64,000 bases of DNA from Ochotona curzoniae (Eukaryota; Chordata; Mammalia; Lagomorpha; Ochotonidae): the NCBI RefSeq assembly GCF_017591425.1, contig NW_024466512.1, positions 24,295,501-24,359,500 on the forward strand, in the 5' to 3' direction. The position numbers and the translations under genes were made by a program. Of this stretch, positions 12,390 to 24,700 are shown piece after piece (positions within the stretch are counted from its first letter, which is position 1; each line of letters begins with the position of its first letter). The notes under the pieces were generated by a model, which was given only the letters and a program-made list of their open reading frames with translations, did not search any database and was not told the DNA's origin.

Positions 12390-12545
12390 AGTTCACCTCC
12401 ACATTGAGGCCTTCTCTGGTTTGTGAATTGGATTGGAAGCTTCTTCAAGACACAAATTCCATTACATCTTTACACAGCTATGCTCAGAATCCACAGAAGA
12501 GTCTTGTAAGCACAGAATGCTCTGTAAATAATATACTGCTGATTA
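12390..12545 (+). repeat. L2 LINE 3' fragment
   Basis: The L2-like 'attgaggccttctctggt', 'gaagcttcttcaagacacaa' and 'gcacagaatgctctgtaaata' blocks occur in the correct order on the plus strand. Confidence 0.55.
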
Positions 12546-12984
12546 CAGTGAAGGTGAGGAGTTGAAGGGATCTCACTGAGTGCTCTGGGAAATGGATCAA
12601 ATGACTCACAGTTTGTAAACAAAATCATGATCATCAACTCCTTAATTAGATTGAGAGTCAGGAGCTCTATTTTATTTCTCTCCCTGATATCTACATACTA
12701 ATTCCAGATTTGGGATCCAGAACTCAAAAGGATATTTGCCAACCAAGGCTATCCAAGATTTTCCATGGCTTATGCTCACTGAGGTTAAAATACCACTACT
12801 TCAAAATAGGTAGTAAACTCATAGATATCAAATAAAGGAAATAAAGAACTGTCACCATCAATGAGTTAATTAATAAATGGTTATTGAATTTTCTCTATGT
12901 GCCAAGATCTATAGACGGCACAAGAAATTAAATTCAAAGTGCCAGTTACAAAAGATAGATAGCAGTATATGGTAAATGGTAGTT
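12546..12984. other. AT-rich unique sequence
   Basis: No gene or repeat recognised. The segment 12,860 to 12,930 ('tgagttaattaataaatggttattgaattttc', read in pieces) resembles MIR/L2-type 3' tails but is too short to assign. Confidence 0.4.
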
Positions 12985-13215
12985 CAATGAGTAACAACAT
13001 GAAATTTGAAATCAGAAATACGTGGGTCTAAATCCTAACCTGCCACTTATTATTCATGTGGCCTTGAATGAATTGCTTCACTTCTCTAAGTCTATGTTTC
13101 CTCATGTATAAAATGGAGATAATACAGTTATCTATTCTATAATGTCATAATAATCAATTGGAAAAGTATGTAAAGCTCTCTGTATTGCAATGGGCATGTA
13201 GGAAGGACTCATTGT
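12985..13215 (+). repeat. MIR SINE, near full length
   Basis: It has 'gaaatcagaaatacgtggg', 'ctaacctgccacttattatt', 'catgtggccttgaatgaatt', 'ctctaagtctatgtttcctc', 'ataaaatggagataata', and a 3' part with 'gcatgtaggaaggactcatt'. Plus orientation, well preserved for MIR. Confidence 0.8.
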
Positions 13216-13610
13216 ACATCATCAATGCATTGTTTTGCTATTGGACAGCAATTTCCAATCCATAGACAACATATCTAATGGAGTCTAAAAGTTATTAAAA
13301 AGGAACATCAAGTCTACATGACAACTAAGAAATATCTACCGAATGAATATATACAGTAACTTTCATACTTGTATTTTAATGTTTCTCAAATGGATATAAA
13401 CACTGCTATAATGAAACAAAATCATCTAAGACAAGAAACATCACTGCTTACTTTATCACCTGATACTGTGATATCAATGTCTAAGCTACCAAGAAATTAA
13501 TTGGAAGATAGTATGATTATTTTGTTTGATTTTTCCCCCCTTAATGAACTCAGAAACATGAAAAAGCACAGTTTTTTCAAAAATTTGTTTCCAAAAATTC
13601 ATTCTCAGTG
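13216..13610. other. AT-rich unique sequence
   Basis: No ORF over 60 codons with protein character and no repeat I can name. Confidence 0.45.
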
Positions 13611-13617
13611 TGAGAGG

Positions 13618-13950
13618 GCTTTTTAAAAGAGAGTTATTTATTTATTTGAAAGGCAAAGTTACAAAGAGAGGGGGCAGAGGGAGAGAGAGATTTCATTCAC
13701 TGGCTCGCTGCTTTAATGTCTGAAATAGCCAAGGCTGGGCTGGACTCAAAGCGGGAGCCTGAAACTCCATCCACGTCTTCCATGTGGGAAGCAGGGGCCC
13801 AAGCACTTGGGTCACCCTCCACTTCTTTCCCACGTGGATTATCAGGAAACTGGATCAGAAGCAAAGCAGGTGGGATTTGAATGGATGCCCATAGCAGATT
13901 TTTGTGTCATTGGCAGTGTCTTCCCCTGCTGTACCATAATACCTGCCCAG
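13618..13950 (-). mobile_element. CSINE (inverted)
   Basis: Minus-strand CSINE: 'ttatttatttatttgaaagg' tail complement, A/G-rich tract ('agagggagagagagatttca'), 'cactggctcgctgctttaat', 'cttccatgtgggaagcaggg', 'gggtcaccctccacttcttt'. It ends near 'gctgtaccataatacctgcc'. Flanking 'tgagag' on both sides (about 13,611 and 13,953) may be the remains of a target-site duplication. Confidence 0.85.
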
Positions 13951-14620
13951 TCTGAGAGTTCTGTGAGAAAATCCAAAGTTAGGGACGTGAGCTAAAGGTT
14001 GTGTTTTCCTTTCACTAACTTTCTCTCCTTCATTAGGGCTCACAGACAGAATCAAAAGACCAGGGTCCTTCCTGATGGCAGCCCTCAGCATAGGATGGCA
14101 GTACCAGGCTTAATCCCCCAATTTTCACATAACCATCCTTACAGAAAAGCAGAGACAGCTCGAGGCAGAAACCAGTCCAATTGGGGAGGGTCCTGGTAAG
14201 CAGAGACCCAATGAAAGGTTGAAGGGCCACATCTTAATAGAGCATAAGGGATTTGGAATTGTGAAAGGCAACATTAAGATTGATTTCCCTGCAAAGTGCC
14301 TTTTTCGTAAATGCTATCTTTGGGTGTTTAAGTGGATAATCTTTATTTTCAGGAACTTTTCTGAGGGAATTGGACTTGAATCTTTTAAATGCTGAAGTTT
14401 CATTTATCGAAATCCCTGTTGGTCTCTGGTGGCCCAACATTTTGGTCTCCTCCGAAGGTATTGCCAATTTTAGATTTCCCAGCTAAAAAATCCAAGCATC
14501 TGGTGGGAAATGTGGCTGAGAGGGCACCCAGAGACGGCAGGGGTCAGCACAGTGATTGCAGACATTTTACAAGGCAAGACCCAGACACAGAGGCCAAGTG
14601 CTCAGCCCACTCAGCCTGGA
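13951..14620. other. unique sequence, no gene seen
   Basis: Overlapping ORFs under 115 codons occur on both strands. None is supported as coding. Confidence 0.45.
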
Positions 14621-14625
14621 TTTCT

Positions 14626-14670
<45 letters not shown>

Positions 14671-14681
14671 GGAGAGAGAGA
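14626..14681. repeat. compound (TC)n(AC)n(GA)n microsatellite
   Basis: A (TC)n run (14,626 to 14,648) passes straight into (AC)n (to 14,669) and then a short (GA)n run. The flanking TC and GA blocks are complementary, so one strand could fold into a hairpin with an AC loop. Confidence 0.95.
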
Positions 14682-17629
14682 ATCATCATTAATTTCAAGA
14701 ATTACAGAATCAACGTGCTGTTGAAAGTCAATGGGAAGGCTCTTCCTTTCCCAAGGCCAACAAACAGCATCCTTAAAGAGACAGCATTAGAATTCACATC
14801 TTGTGGCTCATTCATTACTCCATCTAAATATGCCAGGTAGGAAAACAAAGCCTAATTTTATTCAACTTTCCCCATGTAGCTGTTGCATGGAGATGGGAAA
14901 AAGATTTGGGAAGTATGAAGATGAGGAAGACTCAATAGATTTTTCTTGAGATATGGTTAATAATCCTGAAAAGGGCAACTACTGGCTGCTGGTTCCTGTT
15001 CCATCACCCTTGGTAACACAACTCAAACTTACCAAATGTTCAACTTCTTCAGTCATGGAGACATCCTAGCCTGCCTGTGTTAAGTAGCATTGCAGCTAGC
15101 GATTGAGACATAGGAATAGACTCAAGGAATCAATGATGGGTATAGTTCCTGGCTTGGGAGGGGTTGGATACCAGATGTCCTGGGCCTGTTTGAAGTGTGA
15201 AGATCTCTCCTGGCTGGTAGATAGGAGTGGCATGGTGACTCAACCAGCTGGATTACTTTTTGGAAGACAGGATACCTGGGATAGTGTCATTCTAGACACT
15301 ATGTAGAGTTATGGGATATTCCTGGATATTCTGAGATGCATCCACAGCCCAATTCTCATCTCTCCCAGTCAGGTTAATTCACCTCTACAAACGGCCAAGT
15401 CAGAGAAGGAGTGAAACATCTGTCATCAAATTTTCAAGTTCCAGAAATATGGGGGAAATGGGCAACACTGTCTCTGGTATCCCTTCTAGGCCTGGCCTCA
15501 GGAACACACCTGATATTCTTATCCTTGTTCTTCACACTTAACCCTGCACTTCTAACAAGTGCCAAACCAAAGGCATTGGATTCTGTTTCCAAAATCTGTC
15601 CCATCACCACCCACCCACCCACCATCCATATCCACATTTGCCAGTTTTAATCTCAGGGCATGCATTCTTGCTTTTTTCTGGTTTCCAGCCTGTTTGGTTC
15701 TGCATTAGATTTCTGGATACTAACAGCAACACTCACACACTCCTTGCCGATGACCCCTGTGGATCGTCTTCCTCTGATTCAGACTTTGTATTGTTCTTCT
15801 CATTATGTAGTAACATTGTCCTCCAAGTCTCTGGAACAATTCCAAGACCCCGGATTCCATCTCTCCAGCTTACCTCTGCACTAGGGGCACAGGATAGACC
15901 ATCTGCTTATTCAAGATCTTTGCAGAAAGTGTAGCCTCTTGAAACCCTTTCTCTTTGACTGCTACTGCTCATTCCTGGAGTCCCATTATGCTAGATACTA
16001 AGAGTGCATAAAAGAATAAGATAAAATTCCTACTTTCAGAGCGCTTGCTGTCTGGTTGGAGGGGAAAAAAGCAAGAAATGAGAAAGAGCAGTCAAGAGTT
16101 AGTTTCAGGTACAGGTAAAAATTTAAAAAAAAAAAAAGGAAAGGCTTTAAGACATGGAGTTATTAGTTCATTATACCATAAAACTTAAAAGTTGAAGGGT
16201 AGACCAACTTCAGATATGGCCTGGTCCAAGGCTTCTAATGGTAGCCTGAGCAATGTGTCTCTTCTCATTCCACCCCTGACTTTGTTTTCTGACAGATTCT
16301 CTTTCCATCACATCCTCCACTCCCATGCAGATATTCCAAACTTACAATCCCCAACAGCAGAACTCCATCCCCATAGCTCTTACATAAATCTACAGTAGAC
16401 TTCCTTCCTATTGTCTTAAGTCAAATCATATGCCTATTACAATGACCAGAGAAAGGCAAGGCTCTGATTGGCTAAGCCTAGGTCACATGCCTATGAAATC
16501 CATGGACTTAATATTAGAGGAAGGACCATTCCTCCACAAGTCAGGATCCTGTGTCTAGAAAACATGCTGCTGATCAAAACTACGCAGCAAAATTATACTG
16601 ACTCCCTAAACCTTCCAAGGCTTTCCAGGCCATCAGATGGCTGTTCTAACACCTAAACTGACTGACATGTCATTGTGTGTTACTGCATTCATCTGCCAGC
16701 ACTTTTCCAGTATTTGTACCCTTGATCTCTCATCAAAAAGCCCAATGTCTTTAGAACATACTTTCTAGCAGCAACCAGGGGCAAAATATAACAGCCCCCA
16801 AGGCACAATGGGGGTGGGAGAATTTTGAGAAAGAGCAGCGTTTTAGGTATCTTGCAAAAGCCATACCTCATCAGCTGTTATTCCTCTGATTCCCAAAGAG
16901 CTGACCCTAGCTAAGGCCACACTCTACTGATCTGTAACATTCTTTTAATTGCATCATTTAAAGGCAAACACAGCTGTTTGTACAATGAAGACTGAAGTTT
17001 TTCATCACAGAATGTTTGTGTATTTGTGTGCATGCCTGAGTCTTATTTTAAGCACAAACAGCCCAGCTTGAATTGTTAAAAGGCTTAATCATTTGCAGTT
17101 TACAAATATTCCCCCTCTGTCTTCCACCTACCTCTGCCTACCCTTGAGATTTTGAAAGCATTCTGTGGAGATTAACATTCTGCTAAAAATTCTCCAGAAC
17201 AAGGGTTAACTTTGCTCTGGAAAAAGAAAACCAAGAAAACCTATAGGTTGACTAACCAAACCACTTGGCCTACATCATTTGTTCCAACTGCCACAACATT
17301 GGCACTGTCCTGCCAAGGAATGACTCAACATTGTCAAGAATTCAAGAACAGCTAAAAAAAATTTTTTTGAGAAGTCTACCTGCCAACCAAGGGTGATTCA
17401 CTCAACCTGGAAAATATTGTGCTGGCAACAAAAGCCAATGGGCTAAAGGCACAATGTCATGAGGCCGTGCTCTCCCCCAACACTGAGCTAAAATATTCTC
17501 CATAGCCAGGGGGCTGGGTGATTCCTGAAGGCATCATGAATCTATAACTTCAGCAGGACTCTTCCCTCCAGGAGGGCCAGGAATATGAGGAGAAAGAATC
17601 ACCTTCCTTAGGCAACTCTATAGGATAGA
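14682..17629. other. unique sequence with a candidate regulatory island
   Basis: No gene. A poly(A) run lies near 16,124. A segment at about 15,975 to 16,060 resembles the 'ccaggcactgtgctaagcac' type of ancient SINE/LINE motif ('attatgctagatactaagagtg'). AT-rich 16,915 to 17,110 lacks repeats and has dense homeobox-like cores. ORFs are short and mutually overlapping. Confidence 0.45.
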
Positions 17630-17760
17630 AAATGCTAGCATTTAGGATTAAACAGATCTGAGTCTAAGTCTTGGATCTACCACCTATTTGCCCTGTAGTT
17701 AAGAGCAAGCCTCAGTTGCACATTCATAAGACAGGAATAATAACACCAGCCTTCCAGTTA
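17630..17760 (+). repeat. MIR SINE fragment
   Basis: It has 'gctagcatttaggattaaac', 'gatctgagtctaagtcttgg', 'taccacctatttgccctgta', 'gcctcagttgcacattcata' and 'agacaggaataataacacc', in MIR order with one small deletion. Confidence 0.7.
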
Positions 17761-18487
17761 AAAGTGGAAATTTACCAAATTTACTGACTATACTCAGCTA
17801 CTCATTTTCAGACTCAAGACCAACTCCAAGGCTTCCCCATCACAGAGCTACAGTGGTTTAAGTTATGGAATCATGTGTACCAAGTAATTGCCTTATAGGA
17901 AATGGTAGTTACCAGTTATGATGGAGACCTAGGGTTAAAGAATTTGAAAGCCTTATTTCCATCTGGGCAGCAGAATGCCTAGGGATTAGGAGGCATGGGA
18001 AAGGGTCCCAAAAGACCTAAGAAAGTGGGCTGAGTTGAAGTTCTCCCTCTAAAGGAAAAAGAAATAACCTGTTGGTGAGGTGTAAATGAGCACTGACACC
18101 TTAGCAGGAAGTCTTCATCAAGGCTTAGTCTGGGTAACAGAATACTCACAAAATTTACTGATAGATTTTTGCCCTCATCTCCCCAGTGATAGAATCTGTG
18201 GCTTAGTCTCCAGGAGGGTAAGCAATAGAGCTGGGATCAGTATCTGAGGCTTCTTGATGCCAAATGCCATGCTATTCATCTCAGCACCAAAGCACCTTCC
18301 ACTCCAGCTCCCGTAGAAGGATGTGGGATTCTTGAGCTCTAAAGGAGCTCAAAGGTCTACATCCTGCCAAAGACATTAATCCTACACGTTACTCTGAATG
18401 ACAGCCGTTTATATTCATTCCCTAAATAGCCTTCATGGGCCAGGCACAGTTTTTGTTTTGGGAACACAAAACTGGGCAAGACAGACC
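17761..18487. other. unique sequence with MIR-like scrap
   Basis: About 18,200 to 18,300 has a minus-oriented MIR-like scrap ('gcaatagagctgggatcagtatct'). The rest is unassigned. No exon seen. Confidence 0.4.
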
Positions 18488-18529
18488 AAAAACAAACAAA
18501 CAAACAAACAAACAAACAAACAAACAAAC
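18488..18529 (+). repeat. (AAAC)n microsatellite
   Basis: About ten uninterrupted copies of the tetranucleotide AAAC. It accounts for the Lys/Gln/Thr/Asn repeat in the overlapping plus-strand ORF and the Cys/Leu/Phe/Val repeat in the minus-strand one. Confidence 0.95.
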
Positions 18530-18589
18530 CTCTGCAATTGTTGGGTTAAGAAACCCAGGTCTCATAGTGGAGTGCCTGGTTCCTCTCAC

Positions 18590-18800
18590 CTCTGTCTCCT
18601 GACTCCAGCTTCCTGCTAAAGCACACTCTGGGAGGCCACAGATGACAGCTAAAGCAGCGGGGTCCCTGCCACCCATGGAGGGGCCTGCATTGAGTTCCCA
18701 GCTCCTGGTTTTAACTCCCCAGCTCCTGCAAGCCAGCATTTGGGCGTCTGTTCTATCTCTCTTTATCTTAAATGAATTTTTTAAAGATCTCAAAAAGAAA
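18590..18800 (+). mobile_element. CSINE, 5'-truncated
   Basis: It lacks the tRNA-like head but keeps 'ctccagcttcctgctaaagc', 'gggaggccacagatgacagc', 'ctgccacccatggagggg' and 'gttcccagctcctggtttta', then a CT-rich part and 'gaattttttaaagatct'. Plus orientation. Confidence 0.7.
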
Positions 18801-21045
18801 TCTATATCTTAGTAGAACAGAGATACTATAAGCACAGTAAGTAAGAAAAATAGGTGGTAGGTCACACAATGATAAGTGCTAGAGAGAAAAATAAGTGGGG
18901 AAAGAGGTGAGGGAATCCTGGACAGGACACTGCAAACCTAGGCGGAGTAGGGCCAGGGAAGGCACAAGGAGCAGTGGGAAGGGAAGTAAGCCCTGAGGAC
19001 TTCTAGAAAACCAGGCTAGCGAGAGAGCCCAGGGCAGGGAGGGCTCAGTCTTTGCACTCATTTCAAGCATGTCAGAGTAGACAGGGCAATGGCACCCAGG
19101 ATGATGTGCCTGGCATCCCTGCAATTATAGGGAGTGATCTTGACCAAGGCTCTTGGTGCTGGCTTCTGGAACTGTTGCCTCCTGTTGCCACACTTCCTAT
19201 GAGTTCCTCCAAGCCAATGGCTGAGCTGCAGAGTGAGGGACACAGGACAACTGCTGGGGGACACTGGGCCCTTTTGCCTGCCCACTTTGGCATGACAATT
19301 CCCCAGTGGTCCTGCTGAAGCTTCTTCAGTTGCAAGGTGGTGAAGTCAGCTTTTACCCTACCTCCCTGCCTCCGTCTCTTTGGCTGGAGTTCACACTTGC
19401 ATCACTTCTTCCAGCCTGGGTTAGGCCCCACCCATTTTTTCCCACATAGTTGTTTCTCGTAATAAGCTGTATGTTCCTTTAATTCTATCTTGCTTCTGCT
19501 TCTTTGAAGATCCATATAACACAAGGGGAGGTGGGAGAGAGTAGGGGGACAGAGTGAGAGTTGTTGTCCAGTGGTGTGTGCTCGCTTGAGCTAATCTTGG
19601 CTTATGGGATGCCTGCTCAGCAAACTCTTCCATTTCTAGGCTTTTGTACTTCCTCTGATTTGTTTCTGTAATGTACTAGTGGAGTTCCTTTTTAAGTAAA
19701 TGACAACAACGAAAGCTCGGTGTTGTCTCAGCTAACCCTGGGGGCTGCAGGCGCTCATCCACATCTCCGCACACAGTGGAAGCCGATGACAGTGGCAGGG
19801 GGATCGGAGGCCAGATGTGGTGGTGGCAGCCGTTAGCCTCATGGGAGGTTGAGGAAGGCATTAAGGCTGGAGGCCATCCAAGGTAAAGAGTGGGGAGGAA
19901 GGAGAGAAGGACTGTCTGTGAGAGCCTCTCCCACACCCCCTGGCCAAGGTATCACTGGTGTGGGGGTGGGGCAGGAGGGTGACGCGTGTGGATTTCTGGA
20001 AGGAAGGGAAGAAGGACTGGGAACACAAAAACCCTTTGCAGGGTTCAGCAAGATCTGTCCTAGGCTCATTGACTTCAGTTTCCCTATTGGTTTTGAAGCC
20101 GAGTAAGTCATTTCCGGCTGTTCTGCAAACATCAGCTCCAATCGATGGCATCGGAATCGTTTCCCTGGCCCATTTGTTTCCAACAGCCAGCCACCAGCGG
20201 TCCCCACGCTGACTTCCTCCAGCGGCAGCTGTGCTCCCAGGGCTCCCTGGCGGGGCACCGCAGCGCTCCCCAGCAGAGCAGCAATCACAAGTACAGGCCT
20301 TTAATCTCTTGCTCAGAGGGACAAGTCCCTGGGTTTGCTTCTTTGAGCAGATTACAAGCACTTGTGGTGCCAACAACAGTCAGCCCTCCTTTTCCTACTC
20401 GTCTGCTTTTGAGAATTGCATCTCTGGGTTAAGCAAGCCCTTCCCTCAGTCACAGCCACTCCTGAGGACTTCATGGTCCACAGCAGCTTGCAGGTAGGGC
20501 TGATGTGAATCTTCCAGGGGGAAGAGACTCAGCGAGAGATGAGGGGCCAGGGCCCCTGATGCAAAGGCTGAGGGGCAGGTCTGCTAGAGGATGCAGCACT
20601 GCCACACCAGATGTCCCAGAGCAGAAGCTAGCACTAGAGTGCCAGCTCCTGCTCTCTGGCACACACATCAACACGCTCCCATCAGCCATTCACCCTTCTA
20701 TCCCTTTTTGTTGAGCAAATCATTGTGAACCCCCTGTACATGTTATGTTACCTAGTGGGGTAGGACACACATAGCCCTGGCCCCACTGACTCTGAAGAGA
20801 GGGCCATGTGGGTGACCAGTTGCCACCACTCTTACCCAAACTGAAAAGGTTGTCAGGTTCTAGGAAGCAGACGAGTGGTCTGGGACCAAGGCGGGAGGGC
20901 CTCTGGCTTTGTCACTTTTTTCTTGTGTGTTAACTAAGTTTGTATACCAATACAGATGTTGCCTATCATGTATACCAGTACAGTAAGTAGATCTTAACCA
21001 TCATGTGGATTGTTCTATATGGATGACTCCATGTGCACACATGCA
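18801..21045. other. unique sequence, no gene seen
   Basis: Overlapping ORFs of 80 to 171 codons at 19,050 to 20,690 sit in a locally GC-richer patch with stop-poor frames on both strands. None has a recognisable domain, and I see no paired splice sites. A short direct repeat of about 13 bases ('tataccaatacag' versus 'tataccagtacag') lies at about 20,943 and 20,971. Confidence 0.45.
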
Positions 21046-21050
21046 TGCAA

Positions 21051-21079
21051 ACACACACACACACATACACACACACACT
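21051..21079 (+). repeat. (AC)n microsatellite
   Basis: An interrupted run of AC dinucleotides with one AT interruption. Confidence 0.9.
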
Positions 21080-21134
21080 ATTACAGAGTTGATCAGAATA
21101 GAAACTAAATGTATGAAGTGAGGGCTCTGGATGG

Positions 21135-21280
21135 AGGTGGTAATTGTCTCGCTAAAGGATGAGCTCCCTGTGGGCAGGAAAGGCCAGATTACTTTGTCCA
21201 TTGCTAACTCCCAAACTCCCAGCACAATGACTGGCACTTAACAGATGCTCAGTAGATACTTATTGGATGAATGAGTATTG
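21135..21280 (+). repeat. L2 LINE 3' end
   Basis: The classic L2 tail is present: 'gatgagctccctgtgggcag', 'ccattgctaactcccaaact', 'cccagcacaatgactggcac', 'ttaacagatgctcagtagat' and 'acttattggatgaatgagta'. Confidence 0.85.
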
Positions 21281-21749
21281 GATATATTGACAAAGACTGA
21301 AAAGAGAGATGTAATTTTAAAATTCAAATCAGGAGCTATGGTATATTATTTATTAAAAACAGGAAGTAATGATGAATGTATTTCTATTTATGGCTAAGTT
21401 AGAGTGGTCACAGGAAGAAACACAAGCAGAAAAGTCACCAAGACAGGGAGAGAGAGACACCAGGGTGAGAAGAGCTAGGGCAACCAGTGATAGGATTTCT
21501 TGCTTGTGTCTCTGCCCCATCTGGGTTCCCTGTTCAGGAACTCTGCTCTGCTACCCAACACTTGCCAAATCCACCCTCCAAGTGACTTGGATCATTCATG
21601 TTTCAAGCCCCTGGATCTATCAACATCTATGGCTGCCCGGTCTGGAAGATCGATGTATGCCATGGAAAGTGCAAGGGTAGAGCATGCCTGGATTGCCCCA
21701 TTCAGCCCTCAGAGGAGCCCGTGGGTCTACCACTTATTTGTCTCACATT

Positions 21750-21985
21750 CCATAAAATACAGAGAACATGATAACCTTCTTCGCTTTCCCTATGGGGAAA
21801 TGAGGGCTCCAGGGGTTAAGGCAGATGTCTAAGGCCACACAGGGAGTAGGTATCAGAACTGGAAGTTCTTCCACACCAGAATGAAATTCAGGTCTGCTTT
21901 TCATAGGCCACTACCTATGTGACCTTAGCCAAGCCATTTCACCTATCTGGGCCCCATGTGTAAAATTAGGCAATTGTGGAACATC
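21750..21985. repeat. two abutting MIR fragments in opposite orientation
   Basis: The left half reads as minus-strand MIR ('ggggaaatgagggctccagg', 'aaggccacacagggagtagg'). The right half, from about 21,893, reads as plus-strand MIR ('gtgaccttagccaagccatt', 'tcacctatctgggcc', 'gtgtaaaattagg'). Head-to-head old insertions. Confidence 0.6.
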
Positions 21986-22870
21986 TACAGAACAGTCCCA
22001 CCCCCAGGCTTGTTTTTTCATCAGGGCAGGCACAAGTCCTCTTTCACACACATCTCCTTGCAGCATGAAACACCACTGAGCAAAAAGTGAATCTAGCAAT
22101 CCAGTGGCAGACCTGACTCCTAGGTCTGATGCCCCATCTCCCCTGAAATTACTTGCTGGCCCCAATCCTTCAGCCAGCTAGGAACCACTCCTCCCTTTCA
22201 GAGTGTCACCTGAACATGAGATTCCCAACTGAATCTGCTGCTGTAAATACTAGGAGATGTGCAGAAAGGGACAAGCTGAAAAGTACACCCTAGGTGGGGG
22301 ACCATTTTCCTCCTTGTTCCTATCCTCTACATCCCAGAACCTGGAGCTTAGTCTTCTCAGCAGAGTGGCACATAGCCATTTATAATGGATGCATTGTCAT
22401 GTGGCTATGTAGTGGAGAGGACACAGGACCAGAGTGAATGGCTGGGAGAGACAGGCAAGGAGTGATGGCTGGCACAAAGCACCAGCCAGGGCACCTGGGC
22501 AAATGTGTTGAAAAAACAAGCCAATATCTTGGCACATCCTCTCCTCTTGTGTTTTGGACTGGAGAACACAAGGTTGCTTCTCCGCCTTCCAAGAGAAGAC
22601 TGAGAGGCGGGTGGGTGGCAGAACCCTGGAGGAGCAGGTGGTGCAGTCTCAGGTTTCCTGCCCTGGCAAAGTCACAGATTGTACACTGTTCTGGGACACA
22701 GAGTTAGTACACCACCAATGACACAAGCCTGTTCCTGGGCCATGCCCAGTGCTTACAAAGCCTTCTCACCATGGGGCTCATCTGATTCAAGTAATAATTC
22801 CATAAGAAAGTAGGGCATGGATAGGCTCTGCTTAACAAATGAGAAAACTGCAGTCAAATACACCAGTCAA
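21986..22870. other. unique sequence, no gene seen
   Basis: No exon or known repeat recognised. ORFs are under 90 codons. Confidence 0.45.
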
Positions 22871-23200
22871 GCTTCTTTTTTCTTTTATTTCTATTGGACA
22901 AGCATATTCACAGACAGAAGGAGAGGCAGAAAGGTCTTTCATCCATTGGCTCACTTCCAAAACTGCCCTAACTGCTGGAGCTGAGCTGATCTGCAGCCAG
23001 GAGCTAAGAGTCTCTTTCAGGTCTCCCATGTGGGCGCAGAGTCACAAAGCTTAGGGCCATCCTCTGTTGCTTCCCCAGGTAATAAGCAGAGAACTGAAAG
23101 GAAAATAGAGCAGCTGGTTCATGAACCAGCATCCATATGGGATGCTAATGCTTGGAGGTGGAGGATTAACCAGTAAGTAGACCCATCATGCTAGCCTACC
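22871..23200 (-). mobile_element. CSINE (inverted)
   Basis: Minus-strand copy: a T-rich start, an A/G-rich tract ('gacagaaggagaggcagaaa'), 'catccattggctcacttcca', 'caggtctcccatgtgggcgc', 'gccatcctctgttgcttccc'. It ends at 'agacccatcatgctagcc'. It contains a perfect 18-base palindrome at 23,113 to 23,130. Confidence 0.82.
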
Positions 23201-23311
23201 AGTCAAGCTTCTGCCTTTGCCAAGCACTGTTCCTTCCAACAAAACCCTGCACAAGAGAGAGATGCAGTGATGACACAGGACCAGAGAAGGGATGCTGTCC
23301 TCCCAGACAGG

Positions 23312-23480
23312 CAGTGTATCACCATGGTTAACCACCTGTTTATGGAACCATCATTGCTGGGTTTGAATCCTCTCTAACTTGTTGTGTGACCTCGGACAGC
23401 TTTGTGTGCTTTCTATCCTTTAACCTCAATTCCCTTCTCTCTTAGCAAATGATAGCATTTATTGGATGAGTTTGGAGAAT
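23312..23480 (+). repeat. MIR SINE
   Basis: It has 'tatcaccatggttaaccacc', 'ctgggtttgaatcctctcta', 'acttgttgtgtgacctcgga', 'taacctcaattcccttctct' and 'gatagcatttattggatgag', in MIR order. Confidence 0.75.
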
Positions 23481-24440
23481 TAATTTAATTGTGGCAAAAT
23501 GCTTGACACCGCACCAAACAACCACAGAAATATCACCCTCGTGGTGGGCAACAAATTGAGGTGGCTGGTTTTGGATAACATCATCTGAGCAAGGGAGCCC
23601 GCAGCTGCTCTCTGCATCTTCACCAAGACTCAGTGGTGGCCTGTCAGAGTCCTTGAATAAGTCTGTCCCATCAGTCACATAGCTAAAAGGGAGTGGAGAT
23701 TAGTCTATGAAGCAGATCCCCTTGCTCTCGTCGTTGTCTACGGTGCTAATTCTGCATTGCACCTAGGCTTAGCCAACCACCGTCCCAAGCACTCATCATC
23801 ACTGACAAAACAAGGGTGGGAGTCCCAACAGGGCTCACAAGTTTGTTTGGGCTTATTATTCTGTGAACAGCATGCTCACAAATGGGCTGGGCTTTTTAGA
23901 AGGAGTGAACAACCAATTCAGGCTCTGGGCACAGTGCTTTCGGAAACAGCAGGCAGTCTGCCAGCTCTGACCTTGGATCCCTTGGTGGCAGAGGGAGATC
24001 AGAGGAAGTGGAGCCCTATCCATGATGGCCCCACATGCCCACAGAGCTGATTTGGCCCCTCCCCCATGCTCTAAGGAACTCCTCACTTCCAGAATCAACA
24101 CCACTATTGGGAAAGCAGGCTTTTCCTGTCATGTTTGTTGACTTTTTCAAGACCCTGGACCCCTTTGAAAATATAATTAAAGCTATTGACTTTCTTGCCT
24201 GGAAGCTGGTTGGATGTGGATGCCCAAGAAGCTTTATACACAGCTCTGAGGTCATCTCAGACTTCCCTCAAGACTGTCCCGGGGTCCCTGGCTCAGGGCA
24301 CACCCTTGGATCTAAATGAAGCAGCCTGTTAGTAATAATGATTTGTATCTGTATTGGAAACGCCACACTGCAACAAATGTTTCCCATTCCACCTCCTCAC
24401 AATTCCTACAGCCATTAAAATGAGCTTCAGATAAATTGAG
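23481..24440. other. unique sequence, no gene seen
   Basis: No recognised repeat or exon. Candidate non-repeat island at about 24,110 to 24,245. ORFs are under 100 codons and overlap on both strands. Confidence 0.45.
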
Positions 24441-24700
24441 TGACACTCACCCAAGTCATGCAGTGGGCAATAATAGCTATAGTTTACTATAACTCCCGCT
24501 AGGCGGTGTAGACAGGTTAAATCCATTTGCTCAACAGAACTGTGAGGTTGGCGTAATTATTATTATTATACCCAGTTTGAAGGGCGGGGGGGAAACCAAG
24601 GCTCAGAAAAGCCAAGAATCCGACCTAAGATAACACCAGTTCCAAGAGGCAGAGTTGGGATTCCAACCCAGCACAGCCATAGTGCAAAGCCCCTCCTGAA
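24441..24700 (-). repeat. MIR-family SINE (inverted)
   Basis: The reverse MIR signature is seen: 'gtaattattattattataccc', 'aaaccaaggctcagaaaagcc', 'aagaatccgacctaagataa', 'agaggcagagttgggattcc' and 'aacccagcacagccatagtg'. The left end is diffuse. Confidence 0.7.

Noticed and set aside
19839..20376. Overlapping 149 and 171 codon minus-strand ORFs
   Set aside because: Two frames open over the same GC-rich bases with no recognisable protein and no splice signals.
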